DNA of 47,651 nucleotides from UBA7374 sp965660635 (GCA_965660635.1 CBFIAS010000010.1:1-47651), one strand, 5' to 3'. Shown: positions 1-9,458, numbered from the stretch's first letter. A program made the numbers and translations. The notes: generated by a model from the letters alone, not told the origin.

Positions 1-1
1 C

Positions 2-1840
2 CACGCGGGAGTGCAACGAGAGGTTGCTATCAATCCCGAAGAAAGAGTCCGCCATACGCACCTAATCGGGGCATCAGGAACTGGTAAGTCCACCCTGCTG
101 CTGAACATGATTCAGCAGGACATGGAGAACGGACAAGGTATCGCAGTCTTCGACCCACATGGCGACCTCATCGACCAAATACTTGGTGCGGTTCCCGAAG
201 AACGGATCGATGACGTCATACTAATCGATCCATCCGATGAAGCATATGTCGTCGGGTTCAATATTCTGTCAGCCACCACGGACTTAGAGAAAACACTACT
301 CGCATCCGACTTAGTGTCAGTCTTCCAACGACTCAGCACATCCTGGGGCGACCAGATGACGAGCGTATTGAACAACGCTATTCTCGCATTATTGGAAAGT
401 GACCATGGTGGCACACTACTCGACCTACAAAGCTTCCTAATCGAACCCAGCTTCCGTAAAGCGTTTCTGAAAACAGTAGCCGACGAACAAGTTCTCTATT
501 ACTGGGAAAAGATCTTCCCTCAGCTTTCGGGCAACAAATCCGTCGGACCAATCATCACCCGACTCGGCAGTTTTCTGGACCGCAAACCGATTCGTCGGAT
601 GGTCACACAAAAAGACAACCGATTCGACTTTGCCGACATCATGGATTCCGGAAAAATCTTTCTGGCTCGGTTGCCACAGGGACAAATCGGCAATGAGAAC
701 GCCTACCTACTTGGCAGTTTTCTAGTTTCCAAATTCCAACAAACCGTCATGGCACGACAAGCCATGGAAGCCGAAGCGAGGCGTGACTTCTGGATGTATC
801 TGGATGAGTTTCATAACTTCATCACTCCAAGCATGGCACAAATTCTCACAGGTGCCCGCAAATACAGACTGGGACTGACTCTCGCCCATCAGGAATTGCG
901 TCAATTACAACGCGAGTCTGAAGTCGCTAGCGCCGCCCTTTCCAATCCCTACACCCGAATTTGCTTCCGCGTCGGCGATGACGACGCACGCAAAATCGGG
1001 TCCGGGTTCACACATTTCGATGCGACAGATATCCAGAAGTTACCCAATTTCCACGCTATCTGCCGCATCGAGCGCGCCGACTGCGATTTCAATCTGACAC
1101 TCCCTTCACCACCTGCGGTGGACCGTTCCCGCCAGCTTGAAACCGCAGACCGCGCGTCCACTGCTTCAAGAAAACAATATGGCATCCCTCTGGATGCTAG
1201 CAATACGACTCCAAAATCCCCCACACAAGAACCGGAAAACAGGCCAGTCGTTAACGAAGTGGCAACAAGCGTTAACCAAACACAGGAACAAACCGCTCCT
1301 TCCGTAAACGAAGAGCCCGGCAAAGGCGGTGAACAACATCGATCCATTCAGCATCGGATTAAAACCGAGGCCGAAGCATTGGGCTTCAGCGTCAGCATTG
1401 AACACAATATCTCAGGTTCAAATGAAAGCATTGATGCAGTCATCGAATCGGGAGGCTTGACGGTTGCCTGCGAGATCTGCGTCACGACCAGCATCGACCA
1501 TGAACTGGCCAACGTTCGCAAGTGCTTACGCTCAGGCCATACGAATATCTTTGCAATCTGTCTGAGTAAAACACGACACCAGCAACTTCAAAATACGATT
1601 CAGCAATGCCTCACTCAAACTGAGCAGGCTGGAATCAAATGCATTCGCCCGGATGAATTCCAGGAGAGCCTGAGCGAACTGATAACCGAGACGAGACATT
1701 CGTCACCAGACTCGACTAAAACAACCGTATTTGGAAAATACAAAGTTAGCTCCAAGTATGCGAATCTGGATGAGGAGGAACGCCTGAAGAAGGAATCCAT
1801 ACTACGGCAAATCATCACGGATGCCCTCAAGTCAAAATGA
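2..1840 (+). CDS. VirD4/TraD-like DNA-transfer ATPase with C-terminal nuclease-like domain (5' partial)
   Basis: The frame is open to the left edge, so the N-terminus is missing; numbering here is from the GTG at 11. A P-loop GASGTGKST lies at residues 20-28, FDPHGD at 47-52 and a Walker B LDEFH at 264-268. This is the layout of type IV coupling-protein or TraD-like ATPases that move DNA during conjugation. A Pro/Gln/Asn-rich linker (about 380-440) leads to a C-terminal domain with D475, ACEIC at 486-490 and VTTS after it, resembling a PD-(D/E)xK nuclease core. No membrane segment is visible in the part present. It overlaps the next gene by ATGA, so the two are probably translated together. 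The ATPase call is firm; the nuclease-like reading is an inference. Confidence 0.8.
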   Translation, partial: HAGVQREVAINPEERVRHTHLIGASGTGKSTLLLNMIQQDMENGQGIAVFDPHGDLIDQILGAVPEERIDDVILIDPSDEAYVVGFNILSATTDLEKTLLASDLVSVFQRLSTSWGDQMTSVLNNAILALLESDHGGTLLDLQSFLIEPSFRKAFLKTVADEQVLYYWEKIFPQLSGNKSVGPIITRLGSFLDRKPIRRMVTQKDNRFDFADIMDSGKIFLARLPQGQIGNENAYLLGSFLVSKFQQTVMARQAMEAEARRDFWMYLDEFHNFITPSMAQILTGARKYRLGLTLAHQELRQLQRESEVASAALSNPYTRICFRVGDDDARKIGSGFTHFDATDIQKLPNFHAICRIERADCDFNLTLPSPPAVDRSRQLETADRASTASRKQYGIPLDASNTTPKSPTQEPENRPVVNEVATSVNQTQEQTAPSVNEEPGKGGEQHRSIQHRIKTEAEALGFSVSIEHNISGSNESIDAVIESGGLTVACEICVTTSIDHELANVRKCLRSGHTNIFAICLSKTRHQQLQNTIQQCLTQTEQAGIKCIRPDEFQESLSELITETRHSSPDSTKTTVFGKYKVSSKYANLDEEERLKKESILRQIITDALKSK

Positions 1841-2769
1841 GTGCCTCAAGCAAACAGTCTGGTAAGGCTCCATTCGGCTATCAGCGTAATTCGGATGGTG
1901 CACTCGACGTCCATCCCGATGAAAGCCGTGTGCTGAAATCACTATTTGAGCACTTTGCACAACACCGCCGCAAGGGCACAGTCGCACGACTCCTCAACGA
2001 ATCCTCCTACAAAACTCGCAAAGGTGCAAAATGGAGCGACATGGCCGTCGGACGCATTCTGACAGATTCGAGCTACGGGCAAATCGCTCAGAGTGGAAAC
2101 TACCCACAGATCATCACCCTCAACCTCTGGGAACAGGTTCAGGATATACTACACGAACAAGACAGCAGCACACAGCGTCTAGGTCGTGCCCCAAAGCATC
2201 TATTTGCAGGAAAGGTGAAGTGCCACTGCGGTTCAATGATGTATAAACCGAGCAACACTCCCAAATACGTCTGCAAGAAGTGCAGAAACAAGATTCCAAT
2301 CGAAGATCTCGAAAAGATCTACCTCAAGGAAGTGGAACCTTTCGTAACCAAAGCAGAATGCTCCGAGAATCTACTCAAGCAATGGCCAGAGTTTTCCCAA
2401 CAAAACAAACACCGGATCATTGATTCTACAATCGACGGCGTTGCCCTCAAACTGGGCAACGCCGTCGAATTCATATTCTCCTACTCTCCATTCCCTAAAG
2501 ACGTGGGAAATTCCCAACAATGGGAAAAGCCAACAAGTAGCGAAGAACCCTCTTCTCAAGCAGCTAATCCAGTGGCTTCAACACCGACAAAGTCACGACA
2601 ACAGCTCTCAACTAAGGAGGCCGCTTCACGCTTGGGCTACCACCCGAAAACCCTTTTGCGCAATGCCCCTAAATGGGACCTGACGAAGATCTACATGAGC
2701 CAGACCAACGTGCATTTCTACGAAGATGAGATCGAAGAACTGGCAAAAAGCCGATCCTACAAGGGATAA
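1837..2769 (+). CDS. Serine-recombinase-like DNA-binding protein lacking the catalytic domain
   Basis: Residues 10-110 match the 'Recombinase' DNA-binding domain found C-terminal to the resolvase domain of large serine recombinases (start KAPFGYQRN, then ARLLNE and a GRIL segment). A zinc ribbon follows with C129, C131, C146 and C149. The last 60 residues (LSTKEAASRLGYHPKTL) look like an excisionase-type helix-turn-helix. The N-terminal resolvase domain with its catalytic serine is absent, and the ATG sits in an ATGA overlap with the ATPase gene, so this looks like the natural start and not a truncation. It may be a directionality factor or a DNA-recognition partner of a recombinase encoded elsewhere. 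That role is inferred. Confidence 0.75.
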   Translation: MSASSKQSGKAPFGYQRNSDGALDVHPDESRVLKSLFEHFAQHRRKGTVARLLNESSYKTRKGAKWSDMAVGRILTDSSYGQIAQSGNYPQIITLNLWEQVQDILHEQDSSTQRLGRAPKHLFAGKVKCHCGSMMYKPSNTPKYVCKKCRNKIPIEDLEKIYLKEVEPFVTKAECSENLLKQWPEFSQQNKHRIIDSTIDGVALKLGNAVEFIFSYSPFPKDVGNSQQWEKPTSSEEPSSQAANPVASTPTKSRQQLSTKEAASRLGYHPKTLLRNAPKWDLTKIYMSQTNVHFYEDEIEELAKSRSYKG

Positions 2770-2830
2770 GCGGGATATTCAGCACTTCAAAAAGTGGACA
2801 CAAACTGGACACAGCCCCAAAGAGCTAAAG

Positions 2831-2877
2831 CATTCTAAAAACAACAAAGCCCTGCAAATCGTTGATTTACAGGGCTT
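2831..2877 (-). terminator. Rho-independent terminator downstream of tRNA-Cys
   Basis: Bases 2847-2860 pair with 2864-2877 in a 14-bp stem with one mismatch and a 3-base loop. Read on the minus strand it is followed by a T-rich run (TGTTGTTTTT), seven bases after the tRNA 3' end. That fits termination of the tRNA-Cys transcript and would also insulate the element to the left. Confidence 0.75.
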
Positions 2878-2883
2878 AAAAAA

Positions 2884-2958
<75 letters not shown>

Positions 2959-3064
2959 TGCATCGACAATCTAGAATGCAGACAGGCTGGCATGACAAGC
3001 ACTTTCCAACATTAGGGAGGCAAAAGAGGGCAAACCATAGATCACCCAGTTTGCAGAGGAGGTA

Positions 3065-6049
3065 TTACTCCAACAGGCTCTTGATTGTGTCGAGGCCGAC
3101 CTTGGCGTTTGCCTCGGCAGACTGGGCGAAGAGTTCATCGAGTAGTTCGGCCTTTTTTGCCTGTAACTCGACGACCTTTTCTTCGACGGTGTTGGCCGCG
3201 ATCAGCTTGATGCTGGTGACCACTTTCTCCTGACCGATTCGGTGGGCGCGGTCGGTCGCCTGGGCTTCGGCTGCGGGGTTCCACCATGGATCATAGTGCA
3301 GCACGGTGTCGGCTCCAGTCAGGTTCAGGCCGGTGCCGCCGGCCTTCAGCGAAATGAGAAAAACCGGGATCGACTCGTCCGCGTTGAAGGTGTCGCAGAT
3401 TGCCAGACGGTTCTTGGTGGAGCCATCCAGGTAACAGTAGCGGTGCCCCTTGCTTTTGAGGTGGTCAGCGAGCAGATGGAGTGCCCGCACGAAACTGGAG
3501 AAAACAAGGATCCGGCTGCCCGCGTCGAGACACTCATTCAACACTTCCTCGAAGGCGGCGAGTTTGGCCGATTCAGCTGCGTCAAAGTCCTCATCGAGAA
3601 TGCGCGGATCGACGCAGGCCTGCCGCAGGCGCAGCAGCTCCTTGAAAGCGGCAAACTGCACACGTCCGGCATTGGCCCCGCTCATCTCCAACTCGAAAAT
3701 CTCCCGCCGGGTCTTTTCCAGGGTGTCCTGATAGAAACGGGTCTGCTGGCTGCCCAACTCGCAATAGAAGGTCTTTTCAATTTTTTCCGGCAACTCGGGT
3801 GCGACCTCCTTCTTTGTCCGGCGCAGTATGTAGGCAGCAGCCCGCTGGGTTTGCCGCTGGTTCTGCCAGATGCGATCCTCGTTCGACAGCTTGCCATCGG
3901 TCTTTTGCAAATAGCCCGGCATGATGAAGCTGAAGAGCGAGAGGAGATCCTCCAGCGAGTTTTCCACCGGTGTGCCGGTGAGCAGGAAACGGCCCTTGCT
4001 CCGCAGGCTGGTCAAGGTACGGGCATTCTGGCTGCGGCGGTTCTTGATATGCTGGGCCTCGTCACCGATCACCACGCACCAGTCCATCGTGCCCATCAAG
4101 CCGGCATCCTGCCGCAGGGTCCCGTAGGAAGTGATGACCAGGTCCACATCTTCGAGCACAACGGATTCTTTCGCCCGCTTCGGGCCATGGTGCTTCAACG
4201 TTTTCAATCCCGGCGCGAAGCGGGACGCTTCGCGCAACCAGTTTTCCACCAGGCTGGCCGGGCAAACTACAAGTGCGGGATATCCAGCAGGATTTGAATG
4301 ACGGATGCATTCAATCAGGGCCAGCGCCTGCAAGGTTTTGCCCAGGCCCATCTCGTCAGCCAGGATGCCGCCAAGGTCATTCCGGTAGAGATGCCAGAGC
4401 CAGGCCACGCCGATGCACTGGTAGGTCCGCAACAGGGAATTGAACTCCGCGCGGACGGGAGCCGGCTCCAGCGCGCCCACCTGCTTGAGCGCCTGACTGC
4501 GCGACTGCCAGGCTTGCGGCGCCTGCCAGCCTTCGCACATTTCATCCATCAGTTCTTCCACATCGACCAGTTCTGCGGTGCTGAGACGCTTGCTGAAAGA
4601 AGGCGTGAAGGGACGATCGGCCTGCCCGCTGACCGCTTTCTCCAAGGCGTGCAAGCGATCGACAGAGCCGCGGTCGAGCAAGGTGATGGTACCGTCGGGG
4701 CGGTCGATATAGTTCTTTCCCGTGGCAATTGCCTTGCGTAGGTCCCCGTCGTCTTTCTCTTCGTTCAAGTGGACTTCAAGCAGGAAAGAACCGCTTTCCT
4801 CACGAGTTGAAATGGCAAACTCGGAAAATTGAATGGAATCCAGGTTGTCTTGAAAGTGATCCGTTAGGACCGCCTTCCACGAATCCCGCATTGTTCGCAT
4901 GTGCTCCGCGAGGAAATTGAGCACCTTGTGGCGATCCCGCAGCCACCATTTGCGATTGGACGGCTCCAGCAAGAAACCCTCCGACTTGAGCAACTGGCGA
5001 AGCGGGGCAATGCTATCATCGTTTTTCGGCAGACGGATCGCGATGAAGTTGGCAGACCCGTCCATCACGATTTGATGTTCCGGATAGTCCGCCATCGTAT
5101 CACTGGTCTGCACACTGGGGTAGTCCGCAGCGGTGGTGCGAAACAAGCCACCCGCCCGGTCCTCGATCATCCGTCTACGGTTTGGCTTGGATTCTTCGCG
5201 TGATGGGACCTGTCTTGGGACCACCGGAACCGTCCGGGCTTGAGGCACCGCCCTGGCTGTCTTTTCCGCGGCGGCCAAATCCGCCTGTTCTGCCTCCGAT
5301 AATTCCAAATAGGCATGCACACCAACCAGTTGACCGTTTTCCCAGAGGATCGGCTCCGCCGGTTTCTTCACCCAGTAAACCACGGGTTCTCCGGACAACA
5401 AAGCGAGCAAGCGGACCAGGCGGGCCTTGGACAACTCGAGCAGGCCAGCCAGCTTGCCCTCACACCAGGATTCGATTAACAGAAGCGCCTGCTTTTGCCT
5501 CTCGCTGACTGAAAAGGGCAAGCTTGCGCTGATCTGGTTCATGGGCAGAACGGCGCGGCCGACGGCTGCTTCCAGCTTGACCACGATGGCATTGCGACCG
5601 GCAGCCGCCTCGAGGTTCGGCGGAAGGAAAACCAGCATTCTTAATTTTTCGCCCTCCGCGCTCAGTTGGATAGACTGCAATTTGGCAGGCCGCGCCGCAG
5701 GGGCCGGCGGGGAATCCGCTTCCATTCCGGCAGCCGCTTCCTCCGGGACATCCGCTTCGCGACGGAGGGCCTGGTAGTGAAGGCAAACCGCGACGGCATG
5801 GGCGCACAGCTTGCCCTTGCGGCCCAACACACAGCTGCAAGCATTCTCCACAAAAACGGTGGAGCGGAGATTGAGCCGCACCTGGTAGCGGCCATTGGCA
5901 CCCTTGACCACGCCGGCCAGCACCGGGCTCTTCCACTCCGCGGACTCGACCGCCTGCGATTCAAAAAGCTTCTCCGCCTGCTGATAGACCCGGGCACCGG
6001 CCAGCCCCAGGCAGAAAGCGCGGTCAAAGACTGGCGGCTGCTTACTCAT
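3065..6049 (-). CDS. SNF2-family helicase with SWIM zinc finger
   Basis: This 994-residue protein has an N-terminal SWIM zinc finger (C71, C73, then C82 and H84) that probably contacts DNA or protein. It continues with a divergent middle region and a SNF2 ATPase core: Walker A in ADEMGLGKT near residue 566, a DEAQ box near 665, and motif VI DRAHRIGQ near 938. Length and order match bacterial SWIM-SNF2 (HepA/RapA-like) proteins, which move along double-stranded DNA and are thought to remodel transcription or repair complexes. Its specific target is unknown. It is transcribed alone toward tRNA-Cys, with 107 bases between them. The ATG at 6049 is the first reasonable start. Confidence 0.93.
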   Translation of the reverse strand: MSKQPPVFDRAFCLGLAGARVYQQAEKLFESQAVESAEWKSPVLAGVVKGANGRYQVRLNLRSTVFVENACSCVLGRKGKLCAHAVAVCLHYQALRREADVPEEAAAGMEADSPPAPAARPAKLQSIQLSAEGEKLRMLVFLPPNLEAAAGRNAIVVKLEAAVGRAVLPMNQISASLPFSVSERQKQALLLIESWCEGKLAGLLELSKARLVRLLALLSGEPVVYWVKKPAEPILWENGQLVGVHAYLELSEAEQADLAAAEKTARAVPQARTVPVVPRQVPSREESKPNRRRMIEDRAGGLFRTTAADYPSVQTSDTMADYPEHQIVMDGSANFIAIRLPKNDDSIAPLRQLLKSEGFLLEPSNRKWWLRDRHKVLNFLAEHMRTMRDSWKAVLTDHFQDNLDSIQFSEFAISTREESGSFLLEVHLNEEKDDGDLRKAIATGKNYIDRPDGTITLLDRGSVDRLHALEKAVSGQADRPFTPSFSKRLSTAELVDVEELMDEMCEGWQAPQAWQSRSQALKQVGALEPAPVRAEFNSLLRTYQCIGVAWLWHLYRNDLGGILADEMGLGKTLQALALIECIRHSNPAGYPALVVCPASLVENWLREASRFAPGLKTLKHHGPKRAKESVVLEDVDLVITSYGTLRQDAGLMGTMDWCVVIGDEAQHIKNRRSQNARTLTSLRSKGRFLLTGTPVENSLEDLLSLFSFIMPGYLQKTDGKLSNEDRIWQNQRQTQRAAAYILRRTKKEVAPELPEKIEKTFYCELGSQQTRFYQDTLEKTRREIFELEMSGANAGRVQFAAFKELLRLRQACVDPRILDEDFDAAESAKLAAFEEVLNECLDAGSRILVFSSFVRALHLLADHLKSKGHRYCYLDGSTKNRLAICDTFNADESIPVFLISLKAGGTGLNLTGADTVLHYDPWWNPAAEAQATDRAHRIGQEKVVTSIKLIAANTVEEKVVELQAKKAELLDELFAQSAEANAKVGLDTIKSLLE

Positions 6050-6185
6050 GCAAACAATTCATCGAGGACAACTGGCAAAATTCAGGTGACACCTTTTGTG
6101 CAATGCGGTCGAAAATCGCTGCAGGCAATGCTGAAAAGAAATTGCCACGGATCCCGCGTTCTGCAAGATGGTTCAGCACCTGTCC

Positions 6186-6494
6186 ATGGCATCCCTCCAC
6201 CACAAACACTTGAGCGCGGCAAGCCAGGCCCACAAGGCCGCTTCCAAGAATGTCTCCTCAAAGGACAAGTTCATGCCGAACCTGAAGCAACTGCGGGAAG
6301 CGGCCGATCAATTACCGGATGCGGAGGTCTTTGTGCCCGCGTGCTTCAGCAGCCGTCTCGTGGTAGACGACGCGGTGCACACGGTGGAGTTCAAGAAGCA
6401 GAAGATCCAGCGGGGCTCCCGCCAGGTGTCGCGCTGGATCTACGAGGGCAAGGTGCTTATCCGCAACCGGGACCATAAGGATCGGAGTTCGTAA
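6186..6494 (+). CDS. Small hypothetical protein
   Basis: I do not recognise the family. The product is about 102 residues, hydrophilic, with a C-terminal stretch (RGSRQVSRWIYEGKVLIRN) that reads like a real folded protein. Third codon positions are GC-rich from about 6186 onward, which supports coding. The start is uncertain: ATGs occur at 6168, 6186 and 6273, and only the last has a clear ribosome-binding sequence (AAAGGA, eight bases upstream), giving a 73-residue form. The 3' end overlaps the 3' end of the convergent agmatine deiminase gene by 38 bases. Confidence 0.55.
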   Translation: MASLHHKHLSAASQAHKAASKNVSSKDKFMPNLKQLREAADQLPDAEVFVPACFSSRLVVDDAVHTVEFKKQKIQRGSRQVSRWIYEGKVLIRNRDHKDRSS

Positions 6495-7530
6495 TATGTT
6501 CGCGCGGCTGGTGCTGGCTGAGGCAGTGCAAGGCACCGCCTTCACGCAGGATCTCGCGGCAATCAAAGCCAACGACTTCGCGTCCGGGATAGCAGCCGCG
6601 AAGGATTTCCAAAGCCCGGGCATCGTTCTCCGGTTGGCCGAAGGACGGCACTAGCACGGCGCCGTTGAGCACAAGATAGTTCAGGTAGCTGGCTGCCAGT
6701 GGCTGCCCGTCCAGAAGCACCGGATCCGGAAGGGGCAGAGGGACCAGCTCGAAAGGGCGGCCATCCGGCAGGGCGGCTCCGCTGAGTCGAAGGCGGTTTT
6801 CCTCCAGAGCGGGAGCGTTGGGATCTGTGGAACCCGCAGCCGTAGCCAGAAGGATGCCGTCCTCGCGAAAAAAGCGTGCGATATTATCGATGTGGCCGTC
6901 GGTGTCGTCACCCGCAAGTCCGTCCTTCAACCAGAGCACCTGCTCAATGCCAAGGCCATCGGCGAGAATGGCCTCCATGCCGGCTTTATTGAGGGGGCCA
7001 TTCCGGTTTGGATGGAGCAAAACCGCTTCAGTGGTCAGGAGCGTGCCCGCTCCGTTGGACTCAATGGCCCCGCCTTCCAGAACGGCCTCGCAGGCGATCC
7101 GTGGCAGCCCCAGTCCATCCGCGATGAAGGCGGGCGCGGCAGCATCGCGCTGGTAGCTGGGGAACTTCCCGCCCCAGGCGTTGAAGGACCAGTCGGTGAG
7201 AGACAGAGAGGCAGATTCCCGGTCAAAAACGAAAAGCGGCCCGAAGTCGCGGCACCAGACATCGTCGGTCAGGTAGTCGAGGACACGAAGATTGTCCGGC
7301 GGCCCGGACGGCTCCATGTGATGCAAAAGATCTGCACGGGCCGACTCCGGGCATAGCACACAAACATCCTGGAAGCGGGCGGCGAGTTGGTAGAGTCCGG
7401 CAAACTGCTGGCGGACACGGGGAAGCACACCAGGCCAGAGATCGTCCCGTACCGGCCAGGCAAACCACACGGCCTCCTGCGGCTCCCAGTCGGCGGGGAA
7501 ACGAAAGCGGCTCTCCGGTAGCAGGCTCAT
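6457..7530 (-). CDS. aguA: Agmatine deiminase
   Basis: It hydrolyses agmatine to N-carbamoylputrescine and ammonia, the first step of the agmatine route to putrescine. The 357-residue product belongs to the agmatine deiminase / porphyromonas-type peptidylarginine deiminase family. Visible motifs are WCRDFGP, LEGGAIESNG, DDTDGHIDN and the catalytic cysteine in GGALHCLSQ near residue 335. The start overlaps the aguB stop by four bases, so the two enzymes are translationally coupled. A peptidylarginine deiminase is the only serious alternative and is less likely given the neighbour. Confidence 0.93.
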   Translation of the reverse strand: MSLLPESRFRFPADWEPQEAVWFAWPVRDDLWPGVLPRVRQQFAGLYQLAARFQDVCVLCPESARADLLHHMEPSGPPDNLRVLDYLTDDVWCRDFGPLFVFDRESASLSLTDWSFNAWGGKFPSYQRDAAAPAFIADGLGLPRIACEAVLEGGAIESNGAGTLLTTEAVLLHPNRNGPLNKAGMEAILADGLGIEQVLWLKDGLAGDDTDGHIDNIARFFREDGILLATAAGSTDPNAPALEENRLRLSGAALPDGRPFELVPLPLPDPVLLDGQPLAASYLNYLVLNGAVLVPSFGQPENDARALEILRGCYPGREVVGFDCREILREGGALHCLSQHQPREHITNSDPYGPGCG

Positions 7531-8429
7531 GGCCGGGCGGGCGGGTCGATCCCGCCGTCGATCATCCGGCTGGAGAGTCCGTCATAGCTATCGATCCGGC
7601 GGTCCCGCAGAAACGGCCAGATCCGCCGGGCCTGCTCCAGCGCCTCCAGATCGCAATCGGCTGTGACAACCGCCGTTTGCTCCACCGGCGCGCGGTTCAC
7701 GATGCGTCCATGGTAATCCGCCACGAACGACTGGCCCCAGAATTCGGTATCCCCTTCCGTGCCCACCCGGTTGACCGCAGCGAAGTAACAGCCGTTGGCC
7801 ACCGCGTGCCCGCGCTGGACGGTCTCCCATGCGCTGTGCTGCGCCGCGCCCTCCGCGGCTTTTTCTTCGGCCAGCCAGCCGATGGCGGTCGGGCAGAAAA
7901 GAATTTGCGCTCCCTTCAGGGTAAGCATCCGTGCGGCCTCCGGAAACCACTGGTCCCAGCAAATAAGCACGCCGATACAACCATAGGCTGTCTCCCAAAC
8001 CGGGTAGCCGAGATCCCCCGGCGTGAAATAAAACTTCTCCTCAAAGCCGGGATCCTGCGGAATGTGCATCTTCCGGTACTTCCCCAGCAGGCGCCCGTCC
8101 GCGTCGATCACCGCAGCCGTGTTGTGATACACACCTGGTCCCCGTTTTTCAAAGAGGGAGGCGATGATCACAACTTCCAGTTCAGCAGCCAGCTGACCGA
8201 TTGCCCGAGTCGTCGGGCCCGGCACAGGCTCGGCCAAATCAAAGTGGCTGGTATCCTGCGTCCGGCAAAAGTACGGGGTGTTGAAGAGCTCCTGGGAGCA
8301 GATGATTTTGGCTCCGGAACGAGCCGCCTCGCGCACCCCGGCCTCCAGTGATGACAGGGCCGCTTGCTGGCTGTCCGCAGCACGCCCCTGTAGCAAAGCA
8401 ATCCGTACTTTGGAAGGGCAAGCTGTCAT
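7527..8429 (-). CDS. aguB: N-carbamoylputrescine amidase
   Basis: It hydrolyses N-carbamoylputrescine to putrescine, CO2 and ammonia. The 300-residue nitrilase-superfamily protein shows the Glu-Lys-Cys triad: E47 in SQELF, the lysine in YRKMHIP near 120, and the cysteine in GVLICWDQWFPE near 155. The sequence around the cysteine and HSAWETVQRGHA are typical of this amidase. It overlaps aguA by four bases and lies 13 bases after hisG, so hisG, aguB and aguA probably share a transcript. Confidence 0.93.
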   Translation of the reverse strand: MTACPSKVRIALLQGRAADSQQAALSSLEAGVREAARSGAKIICSQELFNTPYFCRTQDTSHFDLAEPVPGPTTRAIGQLAAELEVVIIASLFEKRGPGVYHNTAAVIDADGRLLGKYRKMHIPQDPGFEEKFYFTPGDLGYPVWETAYGCIGVLICWDQWFPEAARMLTLKGAQILFCPTAIGWLAEEKAAEGAAQHSAWETVQRGHAVANGCYFAAVNRVGTEGDTEFWGQSFVADYHGRIVNRAPVEQTAVVTADCDLEALEQARRIWPFLRDRRIDSYDGLSSRMIDGGIDPPARP

Positions 8430-8442
8430 GGCCAGCTCCAGA

Positions 8443-9324
8443 CTAATAGACCACCTTGTTCAGCGGATATTCGACAATACCCTCGGCACCGTGTGCCTTG
8501 AGGGCCGGTATGATTTCGCGCACCACCGTCTCGTCGAGAATGGTATCCAACGCTACCCATTTTTCATCCGCCAACCGGTTGACTGTTGGATTACGCAGGG
8601 CCGGTAATTCCTGAATGATCTGATCCAGCTTATCGCGCTCGATGTTCAGCTTGAGGCCAACCTTGGAGTGCGCCTCCAGGGCCGATTGCAGGAGCAGAGC
8701 GATATTTTCAATCTTCTTCCGTTTCTCCGGGTTTTCCCAGGATGCCTTGTTGGCGATGAGCACGGTATTGGTCTGAAGAATCGTATCGACGATGCGCAGC
8801 TTGTTGGCGCGGAGCGAGTTGCCGGTCTCTGTCAAGTCGACGATGGCATCGACCAGGTCGGGCACTTTGACTTCGGTGGCTCCCCAGGAAAACTCAACTT
8901 CAGCGGATACCCCGTTGTCCTTGAGGTACTGCTTGGTGATATTGACCACCTCCGTGGCGATGCGCTTGCCTTTGAGATCCTGGACACTTTGAACCGGCGA
9001 CGCTTCGGGAACGGCCAAGATCCATTTTGAGCGGCGGTTCGAAGCGCGGCTGTAAACCAGATCGCAGACCTCGACCACATCGGAGCCGTTTTCCCGCACC
9101 CAGTCCTGGCCGGTCAAGCCGCAGTCAAAATAACCGTGCTCGACGTAGCGGCTGACCTCCTGCGCGCGCACGAAGCGACCGTCCAGCTCGGCATCGTCAA
9201 ACGACGGACGATACGAGCGGGAGCTCTTGGTGATCTTGAATCCGGCTTTGGCAAAGAGCCGGATAGTCGATTCTTCGAGACTCCCCTTGGGCAGCCCGAG
9301 CATGAGTAGCGGTGTGGTTTCCAT
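8443..9324 (-). CDS. hisG: ATP phosphoribosyltransferase, long form
   Basis: It condenses ATP with PRPP in the first committed step of histidine biosynthesis. At 293 residues it is the long HisG form, which has a C-terminal regulatory domain for histidine feedback and works without HisZ. Seen in the sequence are the N-terminal GLPKGSLEE, GLTGQDW, the PRPP-loop region DLTETGNSLRAN and a C-terminal ACT-like segment. No other his gene is nearby. It is first in a probable three-gene minus-strand unit with aguB and aguA. Confidence 0.95.
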   Translation of the reverse strand: METTPLLMLGLPKGSLEESTIRLFAKAGFKITKSSRSYRPSFDDAELDGRFVRAQEVSRYVEHGYFDCGLTGQDWVRENGSDVVEVCDLVYSRASNRRSKWILAVPEASPVQSVQDLKGKRIATEVVNITKQYLKDNGVSAEVEFSWGATEVKVPDLVDAIVDLTETGNSLRANKLRIVDTILQTNTVLIANKASWENPEKRKKIENIALLLQSALEAHSKVGLKLNIERDKLDQIIQELPALRNPTVNRLADEKWVALDTILDETVVREIIPALKAHGAEGIVEYPLNKVVY

Positions 9325-9458
9325 GTTTGAAGGGTATTGAAGCTGGAGTTGAGGGGGATCGGCACAAGTCTATTTTACGTACAAGCCGGAAATGAACGCG
9401 ATTTTTTTACATTTACAACTGCCACATAATCGTGCAGTTAGAATACTACCCTTCAATC

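Larger units (their letters stand above)
1..2883. mobile_element. Right end of an integrative element next to tRNA-Cys (partial)
   Basis: The first 2.8 kb holds a conjugative-type DNA-transfer ATPase and a recombinase-family protein. It stops exactly at the 3' end of a tRNA-Cys gene, a common integration target for islands and conjugative or mobilisable elements. Base composition is visibly more AT-rich than the chromosomal genes further right. The two genes overlap by four bases. The other end, and any full-length integrase, would lie left of the window, so the att repeat cannot be seen. The element class (ICE, IME or island) is inferred. Confidence 0.55.

Noticed and set aside
3242..4297. 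A 351-codon plus-strand frame inside the SNF2 helicase gene
   Set aside because: It is antisense to the helicase motifs and has no recognisable domain.
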